Assembly (NCBI RefSeq): GCF_010093815.1
Contig: NW_022985561.1
Span: forward strand, 1,182,045-1,246,044
DNA: 64,000 bases
From: Pseudovirgaria hyperparasitica
Taxonomy: Eukaryota > Ascomycota > Dothideomycetes > Acrospermales > Acrospermaceae
Direction of reading: 5' to 3'
A program made the position numbers and the translations under genes. The notes under the pieces were generated by a model. The model made no database searches, was not told where the DNA came from, and saw only the letters and a program-made list of their open reading frames with translations. Shown here in pieces: positions 1 to 9,823 of this stretch (position 1 is the stretch's first letter; every line of letters begins with the position of its first letter).

Positions 1-480
1 CAGCAACATCACCAGGCACCTCCACCACAAGGCCCACAATCTCAAAGACTGAACAGCGGACCTCCTGGTGGACAGCGTCCTCACTCCATGGCTTTTCCTC
101 CAGGTGGGGTGCCACAGGAACTATCTACTGGGCAATTCGACTCCCCCGTTGAAAACCGTCCAGGCGGTGCATATCCACCCCCGTCACATGCACCACCAGG
201 CCCACCTCAAGCACCGTACGAGAACTACGGGCAGCCGCCACCGCCGCAGCAGCAGCAACCGCATCGTCAGGCTAGTTATGATTCTCCGACTAGTATGTAC
301 AGCCAAGCGACCTTTGTTCAGCCCTCCGCACCATCTCAGCCGAATCATCCACCACCCGCTATCCCGGGAAGTCCAAACCTGCCACCAGCCGGAACAGGAG
401 CATATCAAGCATATCAGCCACCTCCGCAGACTGCTCAAGGAGGGCACTGGGCCGGTGGGGACGAGGGATTCTACCGATGA
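1..480 (+). CDS. C-terminal end of a Pro/Gln-rich protein, probably ESCRT-0 subunit Hse1 (partial)
   Basis: Frame 1 is open from the first base to a TGA at 478-480, so this is the last 159 codons of a gene whose start lies outside the window. The visible part is low-complexity: runs of Pro, Gln, Ser and Tyr with no folded domain. Phrases such as PQELSTGQFDSPVENRPG and the ending GGDEGFYR resemble the disordered tail of fungal Hse1, the STAM-like partner of Vps27 that sorts ubiquitinated cargo at endosomes. That assignment is from memory of the tail's style. The diagnostic VHS, UIM and SH3 domains would lie upstream and cannot be seen. Other Pro/Gln-rich tails could look alike. Confidence 0.5.
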   Translation, partial: QQHHQAPPPQGPQSQRLNSGPPGGQRPHSMAFPPGGVPQELSTGQFDSPVENRPGGAYPPPSHAPPGPPQAPYENYGQPPPPQQQQPHRQASYDSPTSMYSQATFVQPSAPSQPNHPPPAIPGSPNLPPAGTGAYQAYQPPPQTAQGGHWAGGDEGFYR

Positions 481-1068
481 AGCAGATGCAGACACTTGAC
501 AGCCCGGTATTCTATCCCTTTTACGATACGAGCATATTTATATACTGACTCTCGGATATGTTCGCGTGTGAAAATGGCGATTTACCTTAAAAACGATACC
601 TTTACATATATATATATGTTGCGTGTTGGAGCAGATGAATAACGAGGATTCTAATTGGCTCAGGAGTGGGGACGCTAAGACCACCACTTAAGCACTACCT
701 ATCCATGTCACTGTACATATGCCTGTTTGGGAAAAACACTCGTGTTTATAATGAAGACGCGTGACATCGATCTATTCTTTTCACATGCATCTACTGTCCA
801 AGACTGCGTGTAAATGTGAATACCTGTGGAGATTCACATCTACCCTGACGTCGAGGTCCGGTGGATCCCTGAACCTTATTATGAGGGTCCTGACGATGCC
901 CCACTAGTCTAGGTGGCGTTGAGCGTCAGAGCTGAACCCGCAATTTATCTTTGATGTCTTTCTGTCTGTCTGCATACCTACGAGCTTGCTCAAATTTCCC
1001 ACCCACGTACTACCAGAGATACCTGCATAGTGTCACGAGAAGTCGGTTCATCAGCGAGCTCTCACGCA
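481..1068. other. Intergenic, no gene seen
   Basis: This holds the 3' flank of the upstream gene and the 5' flank of the flavoprotein gene. A short TA run (around 607-618) is the only repeat. A TCTGTCTGTCTG run at 961-972 lies close to the downstream start. Confidence 0.5.
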
Positions 1069-2886
1069 ATGTCTGACAGGTGCTACTCGCCTGGCCTCGC
1101 AACACACCGCCCGGGCACACAATCAGCAACGCCGAACCGAAGATACCTCAACGTCCTCATTGCTTCCCCGTACCCGATAAATGGTCGATGGCCGAACATA
1201 CACTTTGAGCAAGGCATAATACGCCCTCTCCTCCGCCAGCTCCATGGCGTGGACGAGGTCAACTACAAATACTACGATTCCGAGCGGGCAGAAGACTTTA
1301 CCTCCCCGACGGGCGTGTCTGGCCAGTCGGTCGAGGCCTGGGCCGCAGAACTGTGCCAGTGGGCGAACCTCCTCATCTTGCTGCCCTGGGACTCGGATAA
1401 TATTGCCCGTATGCTGCATGGGATCGCGGCGGAGAATGTGTGGCTCACGGTGCTGCGCAGCTGGGACGTCACGAAGAAGATCTTGCTGGTGCCGTGCATG
1501 AACACGCTCATGTGGGAGAATCCGATCACGAAGAAGCAGCTGAGCAAGCTGAAGCGGAAGTGGAACTGGGTGCGGGTCATACAGCCGATACTGTGGGACG
1601 CGAAGAGTACGAAGCTGGCGGCCTGGGAGGGCCGGGATGAGGTGGTGGAGGGGGTGCGGATTGCGAGGGACCGGATGGTGATTGGGCAGGACGTCAATAT
1701 CATGCCGCCGACGCGCGCGTTCGAGCCGGCGAAGGGGAAGAGAGAGGAGTTTCCGATGCTGCCGCCGGAGCTGTGGTCTATGATTCTGGACTTCACGCAG
1801 GACTGGGAGTTGGCCAAGGCGTTGGGTGTGCATACGACGCTGCCGGTGCCGGTGGAGTGGAGGCAGGCGAGCAGTGAGGCCGGGCCGCAGACTCTGATGC
1901 AGAAGCTCGAATGGAGCATCCTGTGCGGTCGTCTGGAGGACGTCAAGGCTGTCCTTCAAAACGTGCAGTCCCCCCGGGGTCTGTCCCGGCTCTGCATCAA
2001 GCTCGTCATGCGCTTCTCCAAGACCGCCCTCCTCTCCTATCTCGAAACGAACCACAAGGATCTCTTCTGGGAGACCTTCGGCCACACCTTCCTGCCGGAC
2101 AAGGCATCCGCCGTCTTCGGCAACACCCGCCTGCTCTCCTTCTGGCACACCTCCCCGTCCTTTCTCGTCAAGGAATACACCGCCGAGGCCCTCGACGGCG
2201 CCTCGCGCAACGGCTTCGTCCACGTCCTCGACTGGTGGTACCGCTCCGGCCTCCCGCTCAAGTACACCGAGGCCGCGCTCGAGCAGGCCAGCTCCCAGGG
2301 CCGCATCGAGGTGCTAGAGTGGTGGAAGCACGCCGCCCAGCCCCCCGACGGCGAACACCTCTCCACGCCCAGCAGCAGCACCACACGGCCCCTATCCACA
2401 CCCGCCTCCGGCCCGACACCAACACCCACCATCCGCCTCCGCGCCCAGCGCCCGCCCGCCATCAAGCTCAAGCAAGGCAAAAGCATCTCCCACGCCACCC
2501 AATCCGGCTCCCTGCCCGTCGTCCGCTGGTGGGCCGAAAGCGGCATCCTCTCCCCGCAACACGAGGACTCGGTCGCCAAGCTGGCCAGCACCCACGGGCA
2601 CGTCCACCTGCTGCACTACTGGGCGGAGCTGCGCGGCGAGAAGATGGTGTTTGACCACCAGGTGCTCGTCGGCGCGACGAAGATGGGCCACGGCGAGGTG
2701 CTGGAGTGGTGGAAGCAGAGCGGGCTGAAGGTCGAGTACAAGACTTGTGATATTGAGGAGGCGTTGGAGGATGGGGTCGAGGGTGCGCGTGGGGATGCGG
2801 TGCGGCGGTGGTGGGCGCGGAATGGGCTGAATTTGGGGGTCGGCACGAGTGAGTGGATGCGGGTGAAGACGTTGGGGCAGGGGTGA
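1069..2886 (+). CDS. Flavoprotein (HFCD/PPC decarboxylase-like) domain protein with C-terminal WW-type repeats
   Basis: Intronless, 605 codons plus stop from the ATG at 1069; the open frame upstream has only a GTG. Residues about 26-200 match the HFCD flavoprotein fold of phosphopantothenoylcysteine decarboxylase and Hal3: a Rossmann-like start (YLNVLIASPYP), the segment LLILLPWDSDNIARML, and the family hallmark PCMNTLMW at 142-149. The active-site His of the decarboxylase appears to be Ala (EAWAAELCQWAN aligns with the VLHIELRRWAD region), and the substrate-clamp Cys motif is missing, while the hallmark Asn145 is kept. A flavin-binding regulator is therefore more likely than an enzyme. From about residue 300 come ankyrin-like helical repeats, at least five carrying a W-W pair: LDWWYRSGLPLKY (from 387), LEWWKHA, VRWWAESG, LEWWKQSGLKVEY, VRRWWARNGL. 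Such repeats occur in fungal ankyrin-like proteins. Function unknown. Confidence 0.8.
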   Translation: MSDRCYSPGLATHRPGTQSATPNRRYLNVLIASPYPINGRWPNIHFEQGIIRPLLRQLHGVDEVNYKYYDSERAEDFTSPTGVSGQSVEAWAAELCQWANLLILLPWDSDNIARMLHGIAAENVWLTVLRSWDVTKKILLVPCMNTLMWENPITKKQLSKLKRKWNWVRVIQPILWDAKSTKLAAWEGRDEVVEGVRIARDRMVIGQDVNIMPPTRAFEPAKGKREEFPMLPPELWSMILDFTQDWELAKALGVHTTLPVPVEWRQASSEAGPQTLMQKLEWSILCGRLEDVKAVLQNVQSPRGLSRLCIKLVMRFSKTALLSYLETNHKDLFWETFGHTFLPDKASAVFGNTRLLSFWHTSPSFLVKEYTAEALDGASRNGFVHVLDWWYRSGLPLKYTEAALEQASSQGRIEVLEWWKHAAQPPDGEHLSTPSSSTTRPLSTPASGPTPTPTIRLRAQRPPAIKLKQGKSISHATQSGSLPVVRWWAESGILSPQHEDSVAKLASTHGHVHLLHYWAELRGEKMVFDHQVLVGATKMGHGEVLEWWKQSGLKVEYKTCDIEEALEDGVEGARGDAVRRWWARNGLNLGVGTSEWMRVKTLGQG

Positions 2887-2896
2887 GGGCGGTGTT

Positions 2897-2961
2897 GGGG
2901 GCTTGGGGGACTTGGGGGACTTGGGGGGCTTGGGGGGCTTGGGGGGCTTGGGGGACTCGGG
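2897..2961 (+). repeat. G-run tandem array, predicted G-quadruplex, in the 3' UTR
   Basis: Eight consecutive G runs (mostly five or six G) are separated by three- or four-base spacers CTT or ACTT, starting 11 bases after the stop codon of the flavoprotein gene and on its coding strand. Any four neighbouring runs meet the usual G-quadruplex rule with short loops, so both the DNA and the mRNA 3' UTR could fold. Confidence 0.85.
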
Positions 2962-3726
2962 TTCCGGCTGAAGGATGGAGAGGAGAGACTGAAGACTGGA
3001 GACTGAAGATTGATTTGTAGATGGTGGATACATAGTCATGTCTCCCTATATAGAAATACACAACCGGTATGTGGTTCATATCTATATCAACTTCTTCGCG
3101 AAGACACCAGACACCTCAAACCTGTCTCTCGCCTTGTCTAGGTAGGTAGGTAATCAATTTACCTGTCCCATTAGTACATATCGTAAACTCACCACACACA
3201 CACACACCCCCCAGTTTATTCTTCGCCAAGGGGTCTTTGGAGACTTTTTCTAGTATTAGTAGTTTCCTCGTAGTGCGTCTATTATGAAATCTTATCTATG
3301 CCTGTAATGTAATGACTAATTTATGCATATATATATAATCTGAAAAATCTACCTACATGGCAATGGTACGCACGATTTACAAGGACACGCTTATCGCCAG
3401 CCAGGTAGACTCGTATGGATGTGTTGAAGAAGAAACTTCGCTCATGGAAGGCAGGCACGCTAGCACTAATTAGTCTCGTGTATATTAACTCAACTCTCTA
3501 GTACTCAGAACTCTCTCTGATACAACACACTTCATTCGGCAATATGAAGTACTTCTGCAAAATATCAAACCGACTCCGTTCCGTTCCGTTCCGTATCCAT
3601 AACGCCTGTTCGTGATGCGTTGCAATTGTCACCTCCAATATCTGTTCCTTACGCTTTGCAATTCTTGCTTCCGCATCGACTCGAGTGGCCGAGTCTGGTC
3701 AATCATGTTCCCTGCCGCCAAGACGC
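2962..3726. other. Intergenic between convergent genes, no gene seen
   Basis: This is the 3' flank shared by the flavoprotein gene (+) and the carrier gene (-). It contains a short CA run (about 3194-3208), a GGTAGGTAGGTA run at 3141-3152 and a TTCCGTTCCGTTCCG run near 3577. Nothing coding was recognised. Confidence 0.5.
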
Positions 3727-4391
3727 TCACTTCGTGATGAAGTTGAGGTAATCCGCAATAATAAGCGTGATCATCCTACACACAAAACGTCATTAGCCAG
3801 CCATCTCCACGCAGGAGGACGATCAAGGAAAAAAGAAAACATACGCATGAGGCGCAATCCGCACATAGTACGTCGTAAACCCGCGATAAAACCTCAACAC
3901 CCCCTCCTCCCTCGCCACCTTCCCAAAACAATCAACCATATTCCGATACGGCATCTTCCCATCCGGGCCCCGCTGCTGTTTTTGCAACCGCGTCTTCACA
4001 AAGTCAAACGGCAAGCTGAAGAAACTCGCAAAGAACCCCGCAAACGCACTCGCCGTCAACGTCTGCATCCGCGGCGTCAGCGTCACCGTCGAACTGTCCC
4101 GCAGCCGGCTCTTGGCCTCGCTGAAGAATGCCAATTGTCCGAAATTCAACGCCATTGCACGTGCGATTGTCGGTGTTGCGCCGGCCCAGAGCGCGGTTAT
4201 GCCTTCGCTTCGGCCGATGCGTGTCAGGGCGTCGATGACGGATTTGTAGCGTGCGCGCTCGCCGGCGGGTTTGAGGCCGTCGGATTGCATCCGGATGAGG
4301 GCGAGGTCTGCGGGGTTTGCGAGCATGGCTGCTAGGCCACCTGCTGCGAGGCCCGCAGCGGCGCGTTCCTTGAAGCCGATGGATGGGCGTG

Positions 4392-4449
<58 letters not shown>

Positions 4450-4908
4450 CGGGGCCGCGCTCAGGCGTGTCATGATGGTGTCGAAGAGGCCTAGGCGTGC
4501 GGTCGTGTAGACGGCCTGGCGGAGGAGGCCTGCGCTCAGACCCGAGTATAGGTCTAGCACCTTGCCCGCCTTGATGATATCTCTCGCTACGGAGAGCGCG
4601 GTGGGTCTGGCACTTACACCGGCACCGGCACTGCCTCCTTTTGCCCCTCCCTCGCCGGCGAGCTGGAGACGCACTTTGACCATGTCCACGGGCTGGACGA
4701 CGCAGGTGGCTGCCATGCCGGAGAGGCCGCCGTTGATGAAGGGCAGGGCGGCGCGCATGAGCGGGGTGTGGAGGATGTCGCGGGAGGCTTGGGAGGGGTT
4801 TTCGGCGGCGGCTTTGAGGGGCGCTTCGGCTTCTTTGACGACGCCCTTGGCGGCGGTGAGGGCGTCGGATGTTTTGCGCTTGGCGGCTTCGACGATGGGG
4901 GTCGTCAT
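3727..4908 (-). CDS. Mitochondrial carrier, 2-oxoglutarate/malate (SLC25A11) type, with a poly-Ser insertion
   Basis: Two exons, 4908-3845 and 3775-3727, encode 370 aa. The intron (3844-3776, GTATGT...TAG, branch GCTAATGAC) restores the family C-terminus HAMITLIIADYLNFITK. Three repeats carry the carrier signatures PVDMVKVRLQ, PADLALIRMQ (the degenerate middle copy typical of oxoglutarate carriers) and PFDFVKTRLQ; TTARLGLF and the TTYY region also fit. The protein should exchange 2-oxoglutarate and malate across the inner mitochondrial membrane. An N-terminal helix of about 55 residues rich in Ala and Lys precedes the first repeat. About twenty Ser in a row (codon AGC only) sit in the loop between helices 2 and 3, which faces the intermembrane space. 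A likely 5' UTR intron runs from 5502 to 5181. Confidence 0.9.
4392..4447 (-). repeat. Pure (CTG/CAG)n trinucleotide repeat inside the carrier coding sequence
   Basis: About 19 uninterrupted GCT units on the + strand read as AGC (Ser) on the coding strand. Only one of six Ser codons is used, which indicates repeat expansion and not selected Ser-rich sequence. Confidence 0.95.
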
Positions 4909-5180
4909 TGTTGTTGTTTGGGGGGGGGGGGCTTGTTGTGAGGGTGATGTGGGGAGGTTGGGTGGAAGGCGGAGAGGTAGGTGCGTTAGAAGAGAAGAGG
5001 ACAGAAGAAGAGAGGAGAGGTCCGTTGATATCTCTACCACAGACAGGAACGTTCGAGGAGCGAGGAGCGAGCAGGGAGGGAGGAAAGGCGGAGTGCGATA
5101 AATACGTCGGTCCAAGAAGGCAGAAGGCAGAAGGCAGAGGGCCAGGACAGCTAGATATGACCGTTCCACCGGCACTCGAT

Positions 5181-5502
5181 CTGTGAAAGCAACACCCAGT
5201 ACCAGTCAGTATCAGCACGTATCAGCCAGTACCAGTGAACCGTCCCCCCGAAGCAGCACAGCCTTCTTGACCCACAGCAGCGAAGCCAACATATACACAT
5301 ACACATACACATCCACACATACATACATCCACATGACCACACGGCCGCGCACAGATCATACACACCACGGCTCCGTTCCACGGCAATATACACACACATC
5401 ACACACAAATCCAGCACAAAAGACAGCACAAAATAGTGACATGACCAGCACAAGGGATCGAAAACGAAGCGGAGGAGAAGGAGGAGATGGAAAAGCACTC
5501 AC
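5181..5502 (-). other. Candidate 5' UTR intron of the mitochondrial carrier gene
   Basis: On the minus strand a good donor (CG|GTGAGT, 5502-5497) and a good acceptor (TTGCTTTCACAG, ending at 5181) bracket 322 bases. The acceptor is about 270 bases upstream of the carrier ATG. This is longer than the coding introns in the window; transcript data would decide. Confidence 0.4.
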
Positions 5503-6350
5503 CGATACGGCACGGAGCACTCAAAGCACGGATGGTTCTCTGGTTCAGCGGTTCAGAGAGAGAGAGCAGGGGGACACGAGGTGGTGTTTGAATCTTTCCC
5601 GGCCGGGAGATGCTTTGTGTTGTGGTGGATAGATAGCTCTGCGACAGCTACAGCTACGAAGTTACGAAGCTACGAAGCTACGAAGCTCCACTTGATCGGA
5701 TTGCTCCGGGCGGGTGGGTAGGGTGGTATGTAAGGTGGTAAGTAGGGTGGTAAGTAGGGTGGTTGGTAGGTATGTATGTAGTAGTCGGCTAGATAGCTCG
5801 GATGATAGATTAGAGATCCGCAGCTGTGTGTACGTTGTTGGGTGGTATGGTGTTTGATGATGGCGCAGGGTGAGAAGGGACAGGTCGTGAGTGAGAGTAA
5901 GAGTGAGAGGTGAGAGAGAGTGCGAGAGGTGTGTGAGAGAGAGTGAGTTAGGTGAGAGGTGAGAATGAGAGCGATAGGTGAGAGTGAGAGGACGTGAGAG
6001 TGAGAGAGATAGAGAGGTCAGAATGAGGGGAAAGCAAACAAACAAGAACAAGAAGACGACCAAGAAAGCAAGAAAGTAGAGCCTATTGTAATGTATTCTA
6101 AAGTAATTAGTGTCAGGTAAGGTAAGGTAAGGTAGGGTCTGTCTGGTCTGGTATGAATAGCTGGGTGGATGGACGAGTGGATGAGTGGATGAGTGGATGA
6201 GTGGATGGACGGGACGAGATGAGTGGCACGACTCCGGGCCCTAACCCCCTCCTCCTCCTCACCCCCGCTCTTCTCCTCTGGTCGTGGATGGCTGTGCTGT
6301 GCGGTGTGTTGTGTTGTGTGTATGGATGGATGTATGGATGGATGGGGTGG

Positions 6351-6390
6351 TACGGTATGGTATGGTATGGTATGGCATGGTATGGTATGG
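6351..6390. repeat. (TATGG)n pentanucleotide repeat
   Basis: Eight units of TATGG or close variants (TACGG, CATGG) in tandem. Confidence 0.9.
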
Positions 6391-6435
6391 TTGTGTATGG
6401 TTGTGTATGATTGTGTATGGCATGGACAGGCAGGT

Positions 6436-6479
6436 CATACATAGCATAGCATAGCATAGCATAGCATAGCATAGCATAC
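6436..6479. repeat. (CATAG)n pentanucleotide repeat
   Basis: About eight tandem CATAG units with one imperfect unit at each end. Confidence 0.9.
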
Positions 6480-6900
6480 ACCTACTATTCATACTCCCGG
6501 CCCCCCCCTTTTCCCCGCACCTGGCGACCCCTCATTGTCTCCGTTTCAGCATGGTGGATGGAGATGGATATGTGCATGTGTATGGAGATGGATTTGAAGA
6601 TGTCGATAAGATATGTGGATTGGGTGTATGTATGTCTGGAGTAATGAGCTCCTCATATCCTGTCACGTCGTTGTGTTTGATACTGTTGGTAGAGGGAGGG
6701 TTGGTCTGGTCTATGCTGGGATTGGGTGTATCTGGAGATGGATTGGGTGTATGGACGCACGGGGGGTATGACGTCGATGGATCGCGGGGTCTGGCCTGGC
6801 CTATCCGGGCTGTCTGACCATCTATCTAATACCTGTCCATCTATCCATCCATCTCTCCATCCCATCCCTCCGTCTAATCCAACCATGATGATTACACACA

Positions 6901-7000
6901 CACTCAAACACACTCAAACACACTCAAACACACTCAAACACACTCAAACACACTCAAACACACTCAAACACACTCAAACACACTCAAACACACTCAAACA
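6901..7000. repeat. Perfect 10-bp minisatellite, ten copies of CACTCAAACA
   Basis: Ten identical head-to-tail copies fill exactly 100 bases. The lack of divergence points to recent expansion or ongoing slippage. Confidence 0.95.
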
Positions 7001-7512
7001 AAACAAAAAACAAAGGCCAGATAACATCAACAAAACCCCCTTCCCCGCAAATCCGACCCGATGTATATATGTATGTATGTATATACCTAACGCATGCACG
7101 AATGTACATTACGTGCAGCGTAGAGCAGCAATCAATAGCGGGGCCAGGCCAGACTAGTTTTACTCCACTTTGTCTTCCCGCCTGTCGCATGTGGTGCATG
7201 TGGTGCATGTGGTGCATGTGTCTGTTGCACGGCCGGGAGGGGCGAGCGGAAGAGGAGGCGAGGGGTTGGGTGAGGGAGAGAGAGGGAAGAGCTAGTGCGG
7301 ATTAGGCATGGTGCGTTGTAGATAGGTGGTGGGGTCAGGGATTCATGGTAAGTAGCGTAGACTAGGTGTTATGGATGGTTATGGAAGCGGGATGTAGCAT
7401 GTTTATATGGCTATCTATCTATCTGCAGTCATGTGGATGGTATGGGATGGGTTATGCTGCTGCTGCTGCTGCTGCTGGTCACTGGTGGGAGTGGAGGTGG
7501 TGGTGGTGCTGA

Positions 7513-7544
7513 TACTACTACTTCTACTTCTACTACTACTACTT

Positions 7545-7639
<95 letters not shown>

Positions 7640-7649
7640 NNNNNNNNNN

Positions 7650-7744
<95 letters not shown>
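7513..7744. repeat. Long (CTA)n microsatellite containing the assembly gap
   Basis: CTA/CTT triplets become pure CTA for most of about 230 bases. The poly-Leu, poly-Thr and poly-Val reading frames across it are artefacts. The true length is unknown because of the gap inside it. Confidence 0.95.
7640..7649. other. Assembly gap of ten N
   Basis: Ten N lie inside the CTA repeat. The round number suggests a placeholder of unknown size and not ten real ambiguous bases. Confidence 0.95.
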
Positions 7745-7745
<1 letters not shown>

Positions 7746-8110
7746 TTGATATAATGATGAATAGACCAACAATCATTCTTAACTATTCTTATAATGGTAT
7801 TGGATCGATCTATACTCTACTCGTATGACATGTTTATATTAGAATATATGGAAATATAGGTTGGAGAGGGATTTCTTTAGGCTTTCAGAGGGGAGACTAT
7901 GGATCGAGTACTTGGGCTTCCAGTGTGTGAGATCTTTGGTCTGCTATCTATCGCCTATCATTGTAGGCTTTGTATGATCGTATGGTGCTACTCCGTGAAG
8001 CACACCTTGGATGCTTTGTTTGCTCATCATTTGAGATCTATATTCAGACTACTGTCACGTCTATCGCGCCCTACCGGGACATACGACTTACAGCCCAAAA
8101 CCGTCCAACT

Positions 8111-9823
8111 CTACGCCGACACAGCAACAGAAACAACCCCCTCCTCCTCCTCCTCCTTCTCGCCCTCCAGCCAAATCTCATGCCCATCCCCCTCCCGCAC
8201 CACCGTCGCCACCCACGCCCCAAGCACACTCACCGCACTCAACACCCAAAACGCCAACCCCACAATCCCAACCTCCAGCCCCCGGCCCAGCAACCAGCCA
8301 AACACCACGGGCCCCACAGTACGCGTCCCCGCACTCACGCTCTGCCCAATACCATGCATGCTGCCCAGCCGACTAGGGTGCGGACAGTTATTATTAATCA
8401 AGATCTGCGCGGCCGGCAGGGCAAACGTGCGGCCGCACACCTGCACGGCGAGCACGGCGATGATAGCGGCCCAGACGCGCAGGCCCGAGGCATGGTGCGG
8501 GGCGGGGGCGGTGCTCTTGACGACGGCGAGGAAGGGCACGAGGGCGTATGCGAGCGGGAAGAGGAGGAGGGAGGACTGGTAGCTGCGGACGGTGCCGAGA
8601 CGGGCGGTGACGCGCGGGTAGATGAGGAATTGGGCTGCGATGCCGATGGTGCCGACGATGGCGAGGGAGAGGCCGATTTGCGGTGGGGGGAGGCCGAGGC
8701 CGCCTGAGAAGTGGAAGGGTGGGGATTGGGCGGGGAGGGAGGGCGGGTGTGGGTGGGATGGGTCGAAGCGTGGGGTGGAGAGGAAGACGAACCAGAGGCT
8801 GGAGAAGGTGCCGATGTGCATTGTTGTGAAGGCGTGGGCGAGGAGGGTGATTGTGACACGGCGGGTGAAGAGGCGGCGGAAGGGGAGACGTTGGCGGGGT
8901 GGTTTGGGGGGGAGCGGGAGGGCTCGATCGAGTGCTGTCGTGTGGAGTTGGACGCTTGTTGGTGTGTCCGGTATGGCATTGTCGTTGTTGTCGTCGTCTT
9001 CGGAGGTCGCGAGCATGGTGTAGTCCGGAGGGTGGGACCTGCGGGTGAGGAGTGTGGCAAGCCAGCGGCCGAAGCGTCTTCCAATGTCCGGTCGTTCTTG
9101 GAGGTCCTCATGAGTCTCGTCGAGGCCGAGGAAGACAGCCGTGGACGATGTGATTAAGAAGATGGCGCAGACTATGTTCGGCAGGGCATACGGCCATTGC
9201 TTCATCCAATACACCCCCTGATCGCCACCAAAGGTAGAGTGCGGTCCGAACAGAGACGGATACTGACCGATGGGATCGGACAAGACTCCTCCTAACAGTG
9301 GTCCTATGATGACACCCACATTGAACGTCAGGGGCAAGAGAAGAAAGGCGCGAGACTGAAAGCGTTTCTCCTTGATGATCTCCGATATCATAGTCCGCAT
9401 GACGCCCACATTCCCATTCATGACCCCTCCAAGTACACGAAACGCAACCACTGATGCGTACGATCTAGAGAAACCAACACCGATAGCAGTCACTGCGGTG
9501 CTAGAGAGGCTGAGCAAGACCACATATTTCCGCCCAACGTGCCTTGAGTCGGAGACGGTGCCCCACAGAAAGCTCGTGAGGAACTGAGCAAACAGAAACG
9601 CCCCAACGATGATCCCGGTCTGCTGAGCAATCTGGGAGTCTGACAGCGAAGGGTCGAACGACTTGAGCATGTAGAACATGTATGACTGCGTGGACGTGAG
9701 GAATAGAGGCTCAGACAGACGTGACGCCGTGAGCAAGGCAAGTTGGCCCTTCTTGGGCAGCGACCGCCATGTTACCTCTTGTTCTTTCGCCTTGATACAG
9801 TCATCATTCCGACTCTCGACCAT
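8111..9823 (-). CDS. MFS transporter of the ZIFL/YCR023C type
   Basis: Intronless, 570 aa. The ATG at 9823 (MVESRNDD) is chosen because the longer open frame begins only with GTG and sits in what looks like a 5' UTR intron (donor GTAAGT near 9895). Twelve membrane segments are apparent, split by a hydrophilic central loop. The motif-A sequence GTVSDSRHVGRKYV follows helix 2. The stretches GGVMNGNVGVMRTMISEI and LLPLTFNVGVIIGPLLGG are typical of the family that includes plant ZIFL1 and yeast vacuolar YCR023C, proton-driven exporters of small molecules. Substrate is not predictable. The tail is acidic (EGEKEEEEEG). It is divergent from the MsrB gene. Confidence 0.85.
   Translation of the reverse strand: MVESRNDDCIKAKEQEVTWRSLPKKGQLALLTASRLSEPLFLTSTQSYMFYMLKSFDPSLSDSQIAQQTGIIVGAFLFAQFLTSFLWGTVSDSRHVGRKYVVLLSLSSTAVTAIGVGFSRSYASVVAFRVLGGVMNGNVGVMRTMISEIIKEKRFQSRAFLLLPLTFNVGVIIGPLLGGVLSDPIGQYPSLFGPHSTFGGDQGVYWMKQWPYALPNIVCAIFLITSSTAVFLGLDETHEDLQERPDIGRRFGRWLATLLTRRSHPPDYTMLATSEDDDNNDNAIPDTPTSVQLHTTALDRALPLPPKPPRQRLPFRRLFTRRVTITLLAHAFTTMHIGTFSSLWFVFLSTPRFDPSHPHPPSLPAQSPPFHFSGGLGLPPPQIGLSLAIVGTIGIAAQFLIYPRVTARLGTVRSYQSSLLLFPLAYALVPFLAVVKSTAPAPHHASGLRVWAAIIAVLAVQVCGRTFALPAAQILINNNCPHPSRLGSMHGIGQSVSAGTRTVGPVVFGWLLGRGLEVGIVGLAFWVLSAVSVLGAWVATVVREGDGHEIWLEGEKEEEEEGVVSVAVSA

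Larger units (their letters stand above)
5640..7500. repeat. Block of many unrelated simple repeats, no gene
   Basis: This stretch is a chain of short tandem repeats on different units: GCTACGAA (about 5660-5690), GGTGGTAAGTAG-like (about 5715-5765), GTGAGA-like (about 5885-6015), GGTAA (about 6115-6135), GAGTGGAT (about 6170-6205), GTATGGAT (about 6320-6345), TATGG, CATAG, CACTCAAACA and TGGTGCATG (about 7190-7220). Up to about 6800 the + strand is strongly G/T/purine-rich, then C/A-rich. Predicted peptides from it are repeat translations only. Confidence 0.85.

Noticed and set aside
1123-2223. Long minus-strand frame opposite the flavoprotein gene
   Set aside because: It is Arg/His/Leu-rich and mirrors the GC-rich coding strand; the + strand has a conserved domain and the better start.
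6901-7000. Regular direct repeats that could suggest a CRISPR array
   Set aside because: The 10-bp units abut with no spacers, and the host is a fungus.
7407-7828. Poly-Leu, poly-Thr and poly-Val reading frames
   Set aside because: Pure translation of the CTA repeat, running through the assembly gap.
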